Source: Platanthera guangdongensis
Taxonomy: Eukaryota > Streptophyta > Magnoliopsida > Asparagales > Orchidaceae
Reading direction: 5' to 3'
Length of the DNA: 64,000 nt
NCBI GenBank assembly: GCA_039583875.1
Contig: CM077149.1
Coordinates: 19,357,194 to 19,421,193 of the forward strand
Part shown: positions 34,744 to 45,929 of the stretch, in pieces
Position numbering within the stretch: position 1 is the stretch's first letter
Layout of the letters: every line of letters begins with the position of its first letter
Translations under genes and position numbers: made by a program
The notes under the pieces: generated by a model
Database searches by the model: none
What the model was told of the DNA's origin: nothing
Seen by the model: only the letters and a program-made list of their open reading frames with translations

Positions 34744-34945
34744 GTTCGTCGAGCAGGGCTCGGCGTTTGTCGAATGGAGCCCGACGTTCGTCGAGCAGGG
34801 CTCAGCAATCGTCGAACGGAGCTCGCCGTTCGACGAGCAGGGCTCGACGTTCATCGAACGGAGCTCGTCATTCGTCGAGCAGGGCTCAACGTTCGTCAAA
34901 GGGAGCTCGTCGTTCGTCGAGCGGAGCTCAATCTTCTTCGAGCTA
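34744..34945. repeat. 21-nt TCGTCGAG array in H
   Basis: Ten direct units with cores TCGTCGA (or one change) at 34746, 34767, 34788, 34809, 34830, 34851, 34872, 34893, 34914 and 34935: every step is exactly 21 nt. Units alternate GCAGGGCTCGACGT and ACGGAGCTCGTCGT spacers, giving a 42-nt higher-order repeat. With F removed it lies about 415 bp upstream of the plus-strand TATA box at 40229. Confidence 0.95.
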
Positions 34946-35084
34946 ACCTCGTGAGTTAGAATCCTAGATTTGCTTGACAAAGCTCGACGAACTCAATTCT
35001 TCTGGAATTCCTTCCATAGTAAGTCCCAGACCGCCCCAGGCGAGTGAAGGTATCCGAGGGCCACTCACCCAGCTTCTTTATGAG

Positions 35085-35556
35085 TGTTCGGACAGATAAG
35101 AAGAAGCCAGAAATTGGAATAGCAAAAACTTTATTATCCAAAAAAGGTGAGTATTACAAAGGTATAACCTCCCTTTTATAGAATGGAGGAGATGAGAGAG
35201 ATTACAAATAAGCAATGTGGGACTAAATAATTACAAGTATATACGGCTTAATAAATAAACAGACCGAACAAGTCGCGCAGTTAGACGAGTAGGATAACCG
35301 CTCGACAACCACCAGAAGGAGAGAACAAGCTGCCATAGAGAACAAGCCGTCAGAGGAGACCGCTAGACCACCGGTCTCCAAGTTTCCTGAGACAAACCGC
35401 CAGATCGCACGAATACCAAACAACAATAGACCGCCCGATCTTCGTACTGAAACAGATGCAAAACAGCAACAGCGCGGCAGACAAGCCGCTAAGATAAACC
35501 GCTAGACCGGCTGGCCTCCGAACAGCAACAGATCGCCAGACCTCCATACTGCAACA
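35085..35556 (-). repeat. Element F 3' LTR (472 bp)
   Basis: TGTTGCAGTATGG at 35556; other end CGAACA-like at 35085 (TGTTCG on plus). The polypurine tract CCAGCTTGAGGGGGAG (35572-35557, minus) adjoins it. Confidence 0.93.
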
Positions 35557-35572
35557 CTCCCCCTCAAGCTGG

Positions 35573-37053
35573 TGCATATATATCGATCATGCACAGCTTG
35601 TCTCAAATGTGGAAAAAGGAAGCGGACACCGGATTGGTGAAGATATCTGCCAACTCATTGTCAGAAGTGACAAACGGAGAACAAAGTACAAATCTGTTTC
35701 TTCAAGATCTCTTCCCGAATAAAATGACAGTCGACTTCTATGTGTTTTGTTCTCTCATGGAAGACCGGATTTCTAGAGATGTATATCGCGGCCTTGTTGT
35801 TGCAGAACATAGGAAGAGGATAGTTGTAAACCTCTCCTAAGTCAAGCATGAGAGCTCGTAACCATTTCAACTCACATGTGGTCGATGCCATACTACGATA
35901 TTCTGCTTCAGCATTAAACCTGAAGACTACGAATTGTTTCTTGCTCTTCCAGCTCACAATATTTCTTCCAATAAATGTGCAGAAGCTCGATGTTGACTTG
36001 TGGTCTCTTTTGTCATCAGCATGGCTTAAATCTGAGTATACTTCAACCCTCAAGTGATCATTTTTATGAAAAAGAAGTCCTTTCCCTGGCGCTGCTTTAA
36101 CATACTCTAATATCATCAGGGCAGACTATAAATGGTACTCCCTAGGAGCTTGCATAAATTGGCTCTCCTTTCCTACAGAATAGGAGATGTCGGGTCTGGT
36201 TATCGTGAGATAAATGAGTTTTCCAATAAGACGCGGGTACCTTGTAAGATCAGATAGAAGAGGCGAGTCATCTGTCCAAGTTTTGTCTTCTCCAGCAGCC
36301 ATAGGACATCGGGCAGGTTTCGCACCAGTCAACCCTGCCTTTTTCAAAGATCAAGAGCAAACTTCCGTTGGGAAAGAACCATGGAGTTGGGCTTCCTAGA
36401 GATTTCAATCCCCAAAAGTATTTTGGGGAGCCCATATCCTTTGTGACCAGGTGTTGACGGAGGTGTTTCATTGTCAAAGCTACCCCAGCCTGGTCATCTC
36501 TAGTAAGAAGAATGTCATCAACATATATAGCCAAAACTACCAGACCAAAGGAGGTTTTGCGAATGAATAAGGAGTGATCGGCTGAACTTCTTACAAAACC
36601 AATGGCTGCAACAATTCTGCTAAACTTCTCAAACCAAGCCCGAGGGCTTTGTTTTAGGCCATAGATAGCCTTCTTCAGCCGACATACTCGTGTATCCCCC
36701 AGAGCAACATACCCCAGAGGTTGCTCCATGTAAACATCTTCCTGAAGATCACCATAGAGAAAGACATTCTTAACATCCAGCAGTGAAATGGGTCAATCCC
36801 TATTGACAGCCATAGAGAGAAGGACCTGAATGGTACTGAGACGAGCAACGAGAGAGAAGGTGTCAAAGTAGTCAACAACATAAGTCTGAGTGAAGCCTTT
36901 GGCGACCAGGTGGGCCTTATATCGATCCACGCTACCGTCTGGACGGAACTTTACAACAAAGACCCAGCGGCAGCCAACCACATCAGTGCCCAAAGGAGGA
37001 GGAACAAGGGTCCAGGTTTCCCTTTCAGTGAGGGTAGCAATTTTCTCATCCAT
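35573..37053 (-). pseudogene. pol: Element F reverse transcriptase and RNase H
   Basis: [42 protein letters not shown], a frame change near 36795, MEQPLGYVALGDTRVCRL, IYGLKQSPRAWFEKF, catalytic AIYVDDILLTRDD (about 36500-36530). Stops and shifts near 36400 and 36270. RNase H: TRPDISYSVG, a TAG near 36125, EVYSDLSHADDKRDHKSTSS, FNAEAEYRSMASTT, NNKAAIYISRNPVFHERTKH. More decayed than C. Confidence 0.87.
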
Positions 37054-37059
37054 GGCGGC

Positions 37060-38700
37060 CTTCCAATGAGAAATGACAAGAGCTTACTGGTAGGTGCGGG
37101 GAGTGGCAGTGGCGGAGATAGCCAAGGCAAATGCTCTGCGATAAGGAGTTAGACGATCATAGGAAACAACAACACCCAATGGGTGTTGGGTACATGCCCG
37201 TACCCATTTGCGAAGAGCAATGGGAATATCTAGGTCGGTGTGTCCTGCAAGAACTGGAGCATCCGTGGCGGAGAGAGCTGGCCCTGGAGTAGAGAGAGAT
37301 GGCCGTGGAGAGGAGAGAGATAGCAGTGGTGGAGTGGGAGAGAGAGAGATGGAGGAGACTGTGGAGATGACAATGGAGAAAGCTCGAAGGGAGTATACGT
37401 GGTGGTGTGTATGGTAGGAGGAGCAGAAATATCTGGAGAGGGAGAGGATTCAGAAGAGAAATAGGAGGCATTTTCGAAGAAGGTCACATCTGCGGATACG
37501 TATTATTTACGAAGAACGGGGTCAAAGAAACAATAGCCATTCTAAGTAGTAGAGTAACCCAAAAAGGCACACTTGATGGCACGTGGGTCGAGTTTGTCAT
37601 GAGTGGCGGAAGGAGCGTGCACAAAAGTCGTGCACCCAAAGATACGTAGAGGGAGAGGAAACAGATCCTTGCCTGGATAGAGAATGGAGAATGGGGTTTG
37701 ACCATGGAGAACCGTGGACAAAATTCGATTAATGAGATAGCAAGAGATGAGGACAACGTAGCCCCAATAGGAGCGAGGAACCTGCATTTGTGTCATCAGA
37801 GTGCGAGCGATATCGAGGAGGTGATAGTTTTTACGTTCTGCTAACCAATTTTGCTGTGAGGTATAGACACAACTATTTTGATGAATAATACTATGTTGCA
37901 TACAGAAAGAAGAGAAATCTTTACTAAGATATTCATTAACATTTTCAGAGCGAAATATTTTAATAGATACATCAAACTGAGTCTTAATCATATTATAGAA
38001 GGAGGTCCATACAGAAAATAGTTCGGAGCGATCCTTTAAAAGATACACCCACGTACATCGAGAGAAATCATCAATAAAGGTTACAAAATATGAACTACCC
38101 CGACCAATGGTGAGTGTAAGAGCAGGACCTCAGATGTAGGAGTGAACTAGATCAAATGGTCGGGAAGATCCACGACCTTGCTTTGGTGGGAAGGAGGAGC
38201 GGTGATGCTTGCCAAGATGACATGCGTCAAAGTTGAGAGGAGGACTCTACGGAGGAAGATGGGGCAAAAGCTGACGAAAAAGTCTTGGAGGAGCATGACC
38301 AAGATGAAGGTGCCATTGGAGAAGATCAGTAGAAGAGGAGGAGAAGACGGATAGTGCGGAAGCAATGTCGAGGAAGTAGAGGTCGCCGCTCTCCGTCCCA
38401 GTAGCAATCGTCCGTTTGGAGCCCGGTTCCTGAAGAGAACAAGTAGTAGAAGTGAATGTGATGGAGCACTGTAGTTGCTTGCAAAGAGAAGTAAAAGATA
38501 AGAAATTGCAAGCGAAAGTGGGCACGTAGAGGGTGTCCGCCAAGCGAAGATATGGAGTGACTTGAACCACTCCTTTTCTATGGACCGGTGAGGGAGAGCC
38601 ATCCGCAATAAGGACTGGGGGCAACTGATCATGCTGTTCGAGGAGAGAAAAATATTACAGATTGCCAGTCATATGATTGGTAGCACCAGAGTCGATCGGC
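37060..38700 (-). pseudogene. pol: Element F protease and integrase
   Basis: Protease IDSGATNHMTGNL at 38657-38695. Then LADTLYVPTFACNFLSF, LLQWHLHLGHAPP, and the integrase core with FRSENVNEY, where the usual D is changed to E, and AERKNYHLLDIARTLM. Pro/Ser-rich linker at 37230-37470. Many stops. Confidence 0.85.
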
Positions 38701-39461
38701 CGTTTTCCTTGAGTAGCGACGTGGACACGACCAGAAGACATGACCATAGCGGCAGACGGTTTCGAAGAAGAGGTGGCCACAGAAGAGTGCAGAGAGATAA
38801 CAATCCGAGGCTTGTAAAGGAGGGCGTGGCGACTAGGCACAGGTCGTAGCAGTAAGAACAGGCCGTGATGACTTAACAACAGGTCGCAACGACTTAAGAA
38901 GAAGAGCAATTAGAAAAGGAGGGCGCGACAACAAGGCACAGGGTACTGCAAGAAGAGGAGGTCGCGGTGATTAGGCACAAGTCGCAGCAACAAGAACAAG
39001 CCACACAGACAGGTCGCGCAGACAGAGAAAGCCAACAGAATCCACACGAGAGAGACATGCCGCGCGAACAGCTAGAAGGGGAGAAGACAGGACATGCAAC
39101 AAGGATGGCCGCAGCAGACAGAAGACGAGGGTCTGCAGCGGTCATGGTGCAACACACCAGCGGTAAGGAAGGCCACAACCAAGAAGCAGAACAAAGCAGA
39201 GGGAAACAAGTCGGACGGCTAACAAGAAGGTCGTGCGAACAGGAGATGGAGAAGACATGATGAACTGAAAGGAGTCGCGGAGAGAAAATAAGTAGAGAAA
39301 CCGCGAAAACAGGTCACAGATAGAGAGACAAGGCGATAAGAGAAACCACGCACACAAAGGGCAGTGACAAAGAAGAGAAGAGAAGTCGCGTGAACATAGT
39401 ACAAGAAGAAGGGCAAACAGCGAGGGCAGAAAAAGGCACAGAATAAGGCGGAAAAGATCGA
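38701..39461 (-). other. Element F leader with remnant of gag
   Basis: Only the last residues of gag before the protease (SSSKPSA, VATQGK) match C. The capsid and zinc-knuckle parts present in C are absent. The rest is purine-rich leader with repeated AGGTCGCG / CAACAAG words. Confidence 0.7.
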
Positions 39462-39475
39462 GTCCTCTGATACCG
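39462..39475 (-). other. Element F primer binding site
   Basis: CGGTATCAGAGGAC on the minus strand: one change from TGGTATCAGAGG. Confidence 0.82.
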
Positions 39476-39947
39476 TATTCGAACAGACAAGAAGAAGCCG
39501 GAAATTGGAATAACAAAAACTTTATTATCCAAAAAAGGTGAGTATTACAAAGGTATAGCCTCCCTTTTATAGAATGAAGGAGATGAGAGAGATTACAAAT
39601 AAGCAATGTGGGACTAAATAATTGCAAGTATATGCGGCTTTACAAATAAACATACCGAACAAGTCGCGCGGTTAGACGAGTAGGCTAACCGCTCGACAAC
39701 CAACAGAAGGAGAGAACAAGCTGTCACAGGGAACAAGCCGCCAAAGGAGACCGCTAGACCGCCGGTCTCTAAGTTGCCTGAGACAAACCGCTAGACTGCA
39801 CGGATACTAAACAGCAACAGACTGCCAGGCCTTCGTACCGCAACAGATGCTAAATAGTAACAGCCCGACAAACAAGTTGTTGAGATAAACCGCCAGACCG
39901 GCCGGCCTCCGAACAGCAACAGAGCGTCCGGCCTCCATACTGCAACA
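39476..39947 (-). repeat. Element F 5' LTR (472 bp)
   Basis: Same length as the 3' LTR; its inner terminal base pair has mutated (TA for TG on plus). TATA box TATAAAAGG at 39571-39563 (minus). Confidence 0.93.
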
Positions 39948-40440
39948 ATGAGGCTTCACCTGGACTTTACCCCCGCTGGCGCCCTCCTGGCTTTGGCGTT
40001 GAGTGACGTTGCTCCACTAACGCTCTCGGCGCCCTCCTGGAAATGGCGTTGAGTGACGCTGCTCCACTCACCTAGTCTCCTATGAGGTATTTTTTAACAT
40101 TTTACCCTCGTTGGTCTGCCTATAGCCTGTTATAACAGCAGAGTTACGATGTTGGCAGACCCAATTGGGCTGCGTATAGCTGTTCAAAACAACGAAGGTT
40201 GGCTATTTATAGTCCGTCTTCAAAAAACTATAAATAAGACCCAAGGGTACCTCAGAAGGCAGGCTCACTAGATTTCAGATCTTTTTGCGCTTTCTGAGGT
40301 ATCCTTAGCTCAGCTTTTGACTATGGAGGGGAAACGATCTAAGATCTTCCGGGTGTGTGGTGGGACTTCCACGCCGAGCCCTTGCGTCAGTCCCCATTTC
40401 TTTTGCTATTTGTCTTGCAAGAGAGAAGTATGTGCACGAT
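39948..40440 (+). promoter_or_regulatory. Element H LTR-like promoter region
   Basis: Holds a 50-bp direct duplication (39978-40077; GGCGCCCTCCTGG at 39978 and 40028), then TATAAATA at 40229-40236 on plus. A mirror TATA (CTATAAATAGCC, minus) sits at 40212-40201. A 45-codon frame starts at 40325 (MEGKRSKIF), too short to judge. I take it as the LTR of H after the F insertion. Confidence 0.5.
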
Positions 40441-40835
40441 CACCCCTTCTCCAAGGGTGAACTCCACAAGAGACTAAGTTTTCAGTTTCAACAGATAGAA
40501 ACTGAGAAGAAATGCAGGAACTGAAATACAAAAATAAAGAATAGAAAAACGATTTATTTAGTTCTACAGTCTTATCTCCTTTTAAGGAGACAAGTTCAGT
40601 CTTTCTCTCTATTTATAGGAGGCTTCTTCGTTCATATGAGACAAGTTCTTCACTTCATTCAAAATTGGCTTCTCCATTCATAGGAGGCAAGTTCTTCACT
40701 CCATTCATAAGAGACTTTCTCTGTTCATTGGATGCAAGTTCTTCACTTCGTATGTAGGAGACTTTTTCGTTAATGGGAGGCAAGTTCTTCTCTTCATTTG
40801 TAGGCGGCTTCTTAGTATTTTATCATATTAGGTTT
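40441..40835 (-). repeat. Fragment K: probable LTR piece with 48-bp repeats
   Basis: On the minus strand: about four degenerate copies of a 48-bp unit (40815-40620, word AAGAACTTGCCTCC), then CTATAAATAGAG at 40619-40608 and an AT-rich stretch. This order looks like U3-TATA-R of a copia LTR. Cut by E at 40835. Confidence 0.4.
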
Positions 40836-42358
40836 TGAAAGAATTGGATTAAAGATGACCTAAACACCTAGATGGGGGGGGGGGTGAATAGGTTCAATTA
40901 TTTTATTCAGGAAGATAATATAAATTACTTGTTAGACAGCCTTAGCAATATATATCACAATATAGATTATAGCAAACACATGCAACACAACATACACACA
41001 GATTTATAGTGGTTCCCCAAGTGATGGGTACATCCACTTTCCCCCTTCGCCTATCTAGCAGTATACTAGATTCGGCCTAACTCCCTTCTTCCTTCTCTGA
41101 TCCTCAGATCTTATAACTCAGAACCTAGAATGGTTCCTACAACTCAGACTTCAGCAAGTCCTATGGCTCAGATCCTCTTAGAGAATCCTACCTCAGAGTG
41201 AGTCCACTCTCCTACAACTCAAGCAATCAAGCCCTACCTAAGCCTCTTCAATAGGCCTACAACTCAAAGAAATTAATCCCCTACCTCAGGCACTCAGCCC
41301 TACCTCAGCCTTTATAGATTTAGGCATACAACTCAGAGAGATAACTCTACTACACTCAGATCTATAAAAGATCCTACAGAGAAAATTAATTATAAAAAGA
41401 ATAAATACTTTACCCAGGTAGAGAGAGAATGGGTTGAAGATTTCTTGATCAGTTCTTGATAGATCTGATTGCTTTAGATCCAACCTGTCTTAGCTCTTCA
41501 AAGCTTCTTGAATTTAAACAAAGTAAGGTTGATCTTATTGTGAAGTTGGAGATGATCTTCAATCTAGCTTCCTTCTTCTATTCAGATGTGGCTCTGAATT
41601 CTTCTTGCAGACTTGTTCAGGATCTGCCCTTAGAGACTTGTTGATCTCATGATGAAGACTTCTCTTCTTCTTTGTTGTTAGTGCTCTCTCCTTTTGATGA
41701 TAGAACATGTCTTTATATAGACTCCATCCGAGATTACCGGATAATCCGGTTCCTAACGGCCTTCTGACAGCTCTGACAGATGCAACTGTTTTGTTGGTTG
41801 TGACATCTGTCAAGTCTCTAGTCATGACATCTGATACTTCATTGAACTTCAACTCAACAGCAAAGTGTGGAGATAATATTTCAAATGTGTCGACACAAAT
41901 AGATCATGTGTCGACACAATTCTTGGCGATGTCGACATAGCTCACATAATGTCTACACAGCTCTTCTTTATCTTCTTGACATAGTTTCTGTGGAATGTGT
42001 CGACACAAGTCCTGTGTGTCGACACAATAACTCCTAGTCTCAACAAAGTTGATGTCGACAGAATTCTGGAGTGTGTCGACACAAGTCCTGTGTGTCGACA
42101 CAATTGTTGTCGACAGAATTCTGTGTGTCGACACAAGTCCTGTGTGTCGACACAATCTGGCTCCTGGTGTCGACATAGCCTTTACCAAGTGTCGACACAA
42201 TTCTTCTCAGGTATCGACACTTATACTTAGAAACTTTTTCTGCATTTCCTTAACCTGCACATTGAAACTCAACACACCATCAAATACACATTGATGAATA
42301 TCATTGAGTTAGGTGAGGCTTCTCCAAATTTGGTACACATTTTCCAATGTACCCAACA
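40836..42358 (-). repeat. Element E 3' LTR (1523 bp)
   Basis: TGTTGGGTAC at 42358, CTTTCA at 40836 on minus. Array 42222-41885, TATATAAAG at 41719-41711, a G run of 11 at 40874-40884. Confidence 0.95.
41885..42222. repeat. GTGTCGACAC array in 3' LTR of E
   Basis: About sixteen cores; GTCGAC-type cores start at 41889, 41910, 41931, 41951, 41999, 42018, 42037, 42054, 42075, 42094, 42109, 42127, 42146, 42169, 42191 and 42213. Neighbouring steps are mostly 18-23 nt. Confidence 0.94.
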
Positions 42359-42376
42359 ATCTCCCCCTATTTGGAG
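42359..42376 (-). other. Element E polypurine tract
   Basis: CCAAATAGGGGGAGAT on the minus strand directly before the 3' LTR. Confidence 0.85.
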
Positions 42377-42599
42377 AAGTCATAACCCTTAGTCAATGAT
42401 ATACATCACTTTATAATAAAACACAAATTATGATGTATAAAAAGATTATTTAGACAGGGTAACACATAAACAAAACCAAGATATTATATCATCACAAAAC
42501 ATAATAAAATATAGTGAACATGAATCAGTGTTTTGTTGAAGTACAAGAAGTTTTTGAACAACAGATTACATATATTTTAAAACAAAAGATTACATAGTT

Positions 42600-45409
42600 C
42601 TAAAGTCTATTCAATCTATTCTGGGACTGATCAGGCTTCTTAATGACAATGTCGTTGTCAGACTGAATCCTTGCTTGTACATTAGCTTCAGTGTCTTCAG
42701 CTGGCTTTTTCCCTTTAAGATCCTTTTTCTTGAGCTCTTCAGCCTTGACCTTTTGCCTTTCAAAATAATGATAAGGCTTTGAAAAGTATTTGCTAGGCTC
42801 TACAGAAGTAGTAGGTATCTTCTCAGCTTTGAGATCTCTTCTAAACTGATATATGGCATCTTGTCGTTTCTGATACTTGCTCCATTCTTGTTCAGAGTAC
42901 CACTTGCCTCTATCATGCATGTTGTCTTTAATATCTTGCCAGGTAGTGAGAATAATGTTTCTGGAGGTGGGACTTTATCTTTCAAAATCAGGCTTTAATT
43001 CAGCCTGCTCTCTAAACCTTTTCTTAGAAAGTTGAGCTTCTTGTTCTCTTTTCAAAGCAGTTTCAGACATTTCAACTTTTTCAATAATTACATTTTGTAC
43101 CTCCTGTGGAGGACTATACATTTGTTGAACTGCATATTGAATTCCCTCAAAATCAGCAGGTGGATAAATAATTTGAGCTACTTCCTGCTGAACACCTTCA
43201 TTTGAAGTCGGTTGAATGCCTGATTCAGCTGTGTTATCATCATCGCATAGGGGTGGATAACCAAGAGTTGCTCTGATAGCATTAGTTATCCATTTAGCAT
43301 GTTCAAAGCCTATATTGACTAACACTCTCTCCCCCTTTATGACTTCTCTTTCAATATGGTCTCTGAGATCATCCTTTTAAAATCTAATCTGATTAGCTAG
43401 GTAATTGGTGCCTTCTTTATAGAATGATCTGAATTTCTACAGTTGATCAACAATCAATTTTTGAGAGTCCTGAATAGCTGTGTGGACGTTAGCCAAATCT
43501 TCTTTGAGTTGTTGATCAAACTCAGACTTTGCTTTAACCATGTTGGCAGTGAAAGCAGTGGCTTTATTATGGAGTTTTGTGACAATAACATTGTGGGATT
43601 CTGTCAGATTGTCATTAATTCTAATTTGGTTTTCCAGAACATAGTCTTGTTTAACTGCTATGTCATCTATTTGTGTCTTGGCCTCCTGTTGTTGTTTGGC
43701 CAAATAGACTACAACATTACCTCCATTATGGAAGCAATCTGTCATTTCCTTTTTATGCAAATTCACTTCAAATCTGATAGATTTGATATCTTGGGCCAGC
43801 TGAATTTGCAATTCCTTATTGCTCTCATCAACATATTTTTCAAGTGCATGTCTTTGTTCATCCATATTTACTTGCAGTTGCATCAGAAGTGAACTGAAGT
43901 CTACTGCTGGAGCTGGAGTTTGTGGAACAGCCTGCAAGGCTTTCTTATAGCTTGAGCTCCTTTTCCTGAGCTCCACAATTTTTCTCTTCTTAGCCCTGGA
44001 GGCTTCTGCATGTTCAGAAGAATCAGATGAACTTGCTATGTCCACAGTGTCTTTTGGACTTGAGGCAATGATGGGTATCTCTTGCTCAATTCTTGAGTGC
44101 TCCCCCTCAATCCTTACTCATATCAAATCAGGAAATAACTCTTATAATGTTACTTCTTGGTTTATTTGAACTGGAGGAATAGCTTGCTCTTGCTCAACAG
44201 ATTGTCCTCCTTCAACTTCAAAAGGTTCTTCCCTAGTAATATCATCTTCAGGGACATTGTCTTGGTTATTTTTATCAATATCAGTCATATGCACATCTAG
44301 TACATCATTTTCAGTGTCTGTAGCAACATGATTTATGTCCTGGACTACCTCAAGTATTGATTGAGTTGCTGCTTCACTATCCAATTCAGCTTTTATACAT
44401 GAGCTTACTTTGAAGGTGATGGCAGTGGTGGAGCTGGAACTGGAGAAAGCTCATTAGCTCCCCCTTGATGAGGCTCTTCCTGTACCTGATCCACTGAGAT
44501 GTTGGTGGCAGGAATCTGCTCCCCCTGCACCTGACTATCTGTCACAATTTCTTGAGCATGAGATTTGTTAGTCCTTTCTGCTTCTTCTTCATCTCAGCTG
44601 AAAACAACCATTTCTTCTGAATCACTAGATGATTCAGTGGTCTTGGAGGCTGTTTGCTTCTTTTGCTAAATCTGCTTTGTTTGTTTCTGAGGGGTAGAAA
44701 CATCTTTGGACAGTACCCTATCCCATCTGGACAGTATCCTTAAGTCCATTCTTCTCATGTGATTAATCTTAGAACCTGCAGATTGATTTACCACTTCAGG
44801 TATATTCTCAGCCAAAAATAGGCTCAGTAATCTGCCCAGATTAGGTTTCTTGATTCCTTCTTTGATCTTGTCAAACATAACCGCATACCAATTTGTTTTC
44901 ACCTTGAATATCACTCTGGTCATTAGATTGAACATATGGGATGAAATCCTATCATGTCCTCCGAATTTGCACAAAATAACTTTCCTTACAATTTCAAAAA
45001 GAAACTTGCCTTGGGAATTCATTCCCTTCCTGTTCATAGAAGATCCAATCTTGGAAGTGGGATACATTCCACACCATTGGAGAGCTTCTCTTGTCATGGA
45101 AGATACTATTTCAGTGTCTTCTTTAACCCTGGGAAGTTGAAGTGTTTTTCTTAAGCTTTTCTGTGTCAGTTTTACCTTTGTTCCTTGAACTGACGTCTTA
45201 ATTTTCATTCCCGTCGAATCCATGGATTCCGACGAGTAGAATTCAAGAACTTCCTTTTTCCATATCTTTGTAGGTTCTGATACTAAGTAGTCCAATCCAT
45301 TTTATGTGATTAGGGTAATCATGGCTTTGATTTCTGGCATGGCAGTCTCAAACGCATGGCGAACTAATTCATAGCACACATTGATGTTCTCTTCCGGCTT
45401 TGGCGCCAT
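42600..45409 (-). pseudogene. Element E extra (env-like position) ORF downstream of pol
   Basis: Starts at 45409 (MAPKPEENIN); D has the same start. About 2.8 kb of coding sequence in one or more frames broken by stops. N-terminal third (45295-44666): LEFYSSESMDSTGMK, KFLFEIVRKVILCK and KTNWYAVMFDKIKEG resemble the putative plant transposon protein found in SIRE-type elements. Middle: acidic and Gln/Val-rich. 44045-43437: a basic cluster (SRAKKRKIVELRKR, possible nuclear signal) then a long coiled coil (MDEQRHALEKYVDES; KQQQEAKTQIDDI). C-terminal part is Lys/Glu-rich, ending at 42600. I see no clear signal peptide or membrane span, so env-like refers to position only. Confidence 0.7.
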
Positions 45410-45508
45410 TAGGGATTAGAGATTGAGGAGAAGAGAGATGAAGGTCTGTCGACACAAAGATTTGGTCTCGAGAATACTGAGAGCGTAGTCGACAGAGTTT
45501 TTCTTCCA

Positions 45509-45518
45509 CCTATTTATA
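45509..45518 (-). promoter_or_regulatory. Internal TATA box upstream of extra ORF in E
   Basis: TATAAATAGG on minus, 100 bp upstream of the ATG at 45409 and just downstream of the internal GTGTCGACAC array. D has the same ten bases 100 bp before its ATG. Confidence 0.65.
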
Positions 45519-45555
45519 TGTTTCTAAATAAATAAGGTCAAAAGGTGGGTTGAAA

Positions 45556-45880
45556 TAAGCTTATTGTGTCGACATTGTTGGGATTGAGTCGACACACACT
45601 ATTAAAGTCTCGACAGAGAATGTAAAGGTATTATAATACTATGTGTCGACACCATCTGTGATGTGTTGACACAGACAACCTTAAGAGTCTACACTAATGT
45701 CTGCGTGTCGACATAGACGACTATATGTATCGACACCAAAATCTAAGTGTCAGGCGAGCTATGTGTCGACACCAAATTCTAAGTGTCGACACAATTTTCT
45801 TGATGTGTCGACAGAATTTTCCTTATGTGTCGACACCAACTACTAAGTGTCGACACAGACGTCTTTATGTGTCGACAAAA
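45556..45880. repeat. Internal GTGTCGACAC array of E
   Basis: About fifteen exact or degenerate cores between the end of pol and the internal TATA box, mostly 18-23 nt apart, the same unit as in the LTR. Confidence 0.92.
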
Positions 45881-45929
45881 AGTTTACTTAGTTAATTTTG
45901 TCATCCTGATTCCAAGTTTAGCATGCCTA

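Larger units (their letters stand above)
35085..39947 (-). mobile_element. Element F: gag-deleted Ty1/copia, relative of C
   Basis: LTRs of 472 bp at 35085-35556 and 39476-39947. Perfect target duplication ATGAG at 35080-35084 and 39948-39952. Internal: polypurine tract, RH, RT, IN, PR and primer site, but almost no gag. LTR and protein sequence are related to C yet clearly diverged. LTRs differ at about nine places in the first 165 aligned bases. Inserted in the 3' region of H. Confidence 0.94.
25641..40450 (+). mobile_element. Element H: Tat/Retand-like Ty3/gypsy, 5' end cut by B, hosts F
   Basis: Plus-strand order: end of gag, PR, RT, RNase H, second (archaeal-type) RNase H, IN (pol ends at 29889), 74-bp minisatellite, antisense extra genes, 21-nt array, LTR-like promoter region. 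A second RNase H is known for the Tat lineage, as are extra antisense ORFs and 3' tandem repeats. The left end is cut by B at 25640/25641. F lies inside at 35085-39947. I could not fix the LTR start or the element end; 40450 is a guess after the TATA box at 40229. Confidence 0.82.

Noticed and set aside
34744..34945. CRISPR-like array (regular repeats)
   Set aside because: Plant nuclear context, no cas genes, units are contiguous 21-mers without unique spacers. The other motif arrays have degenerate, repeated spacers.
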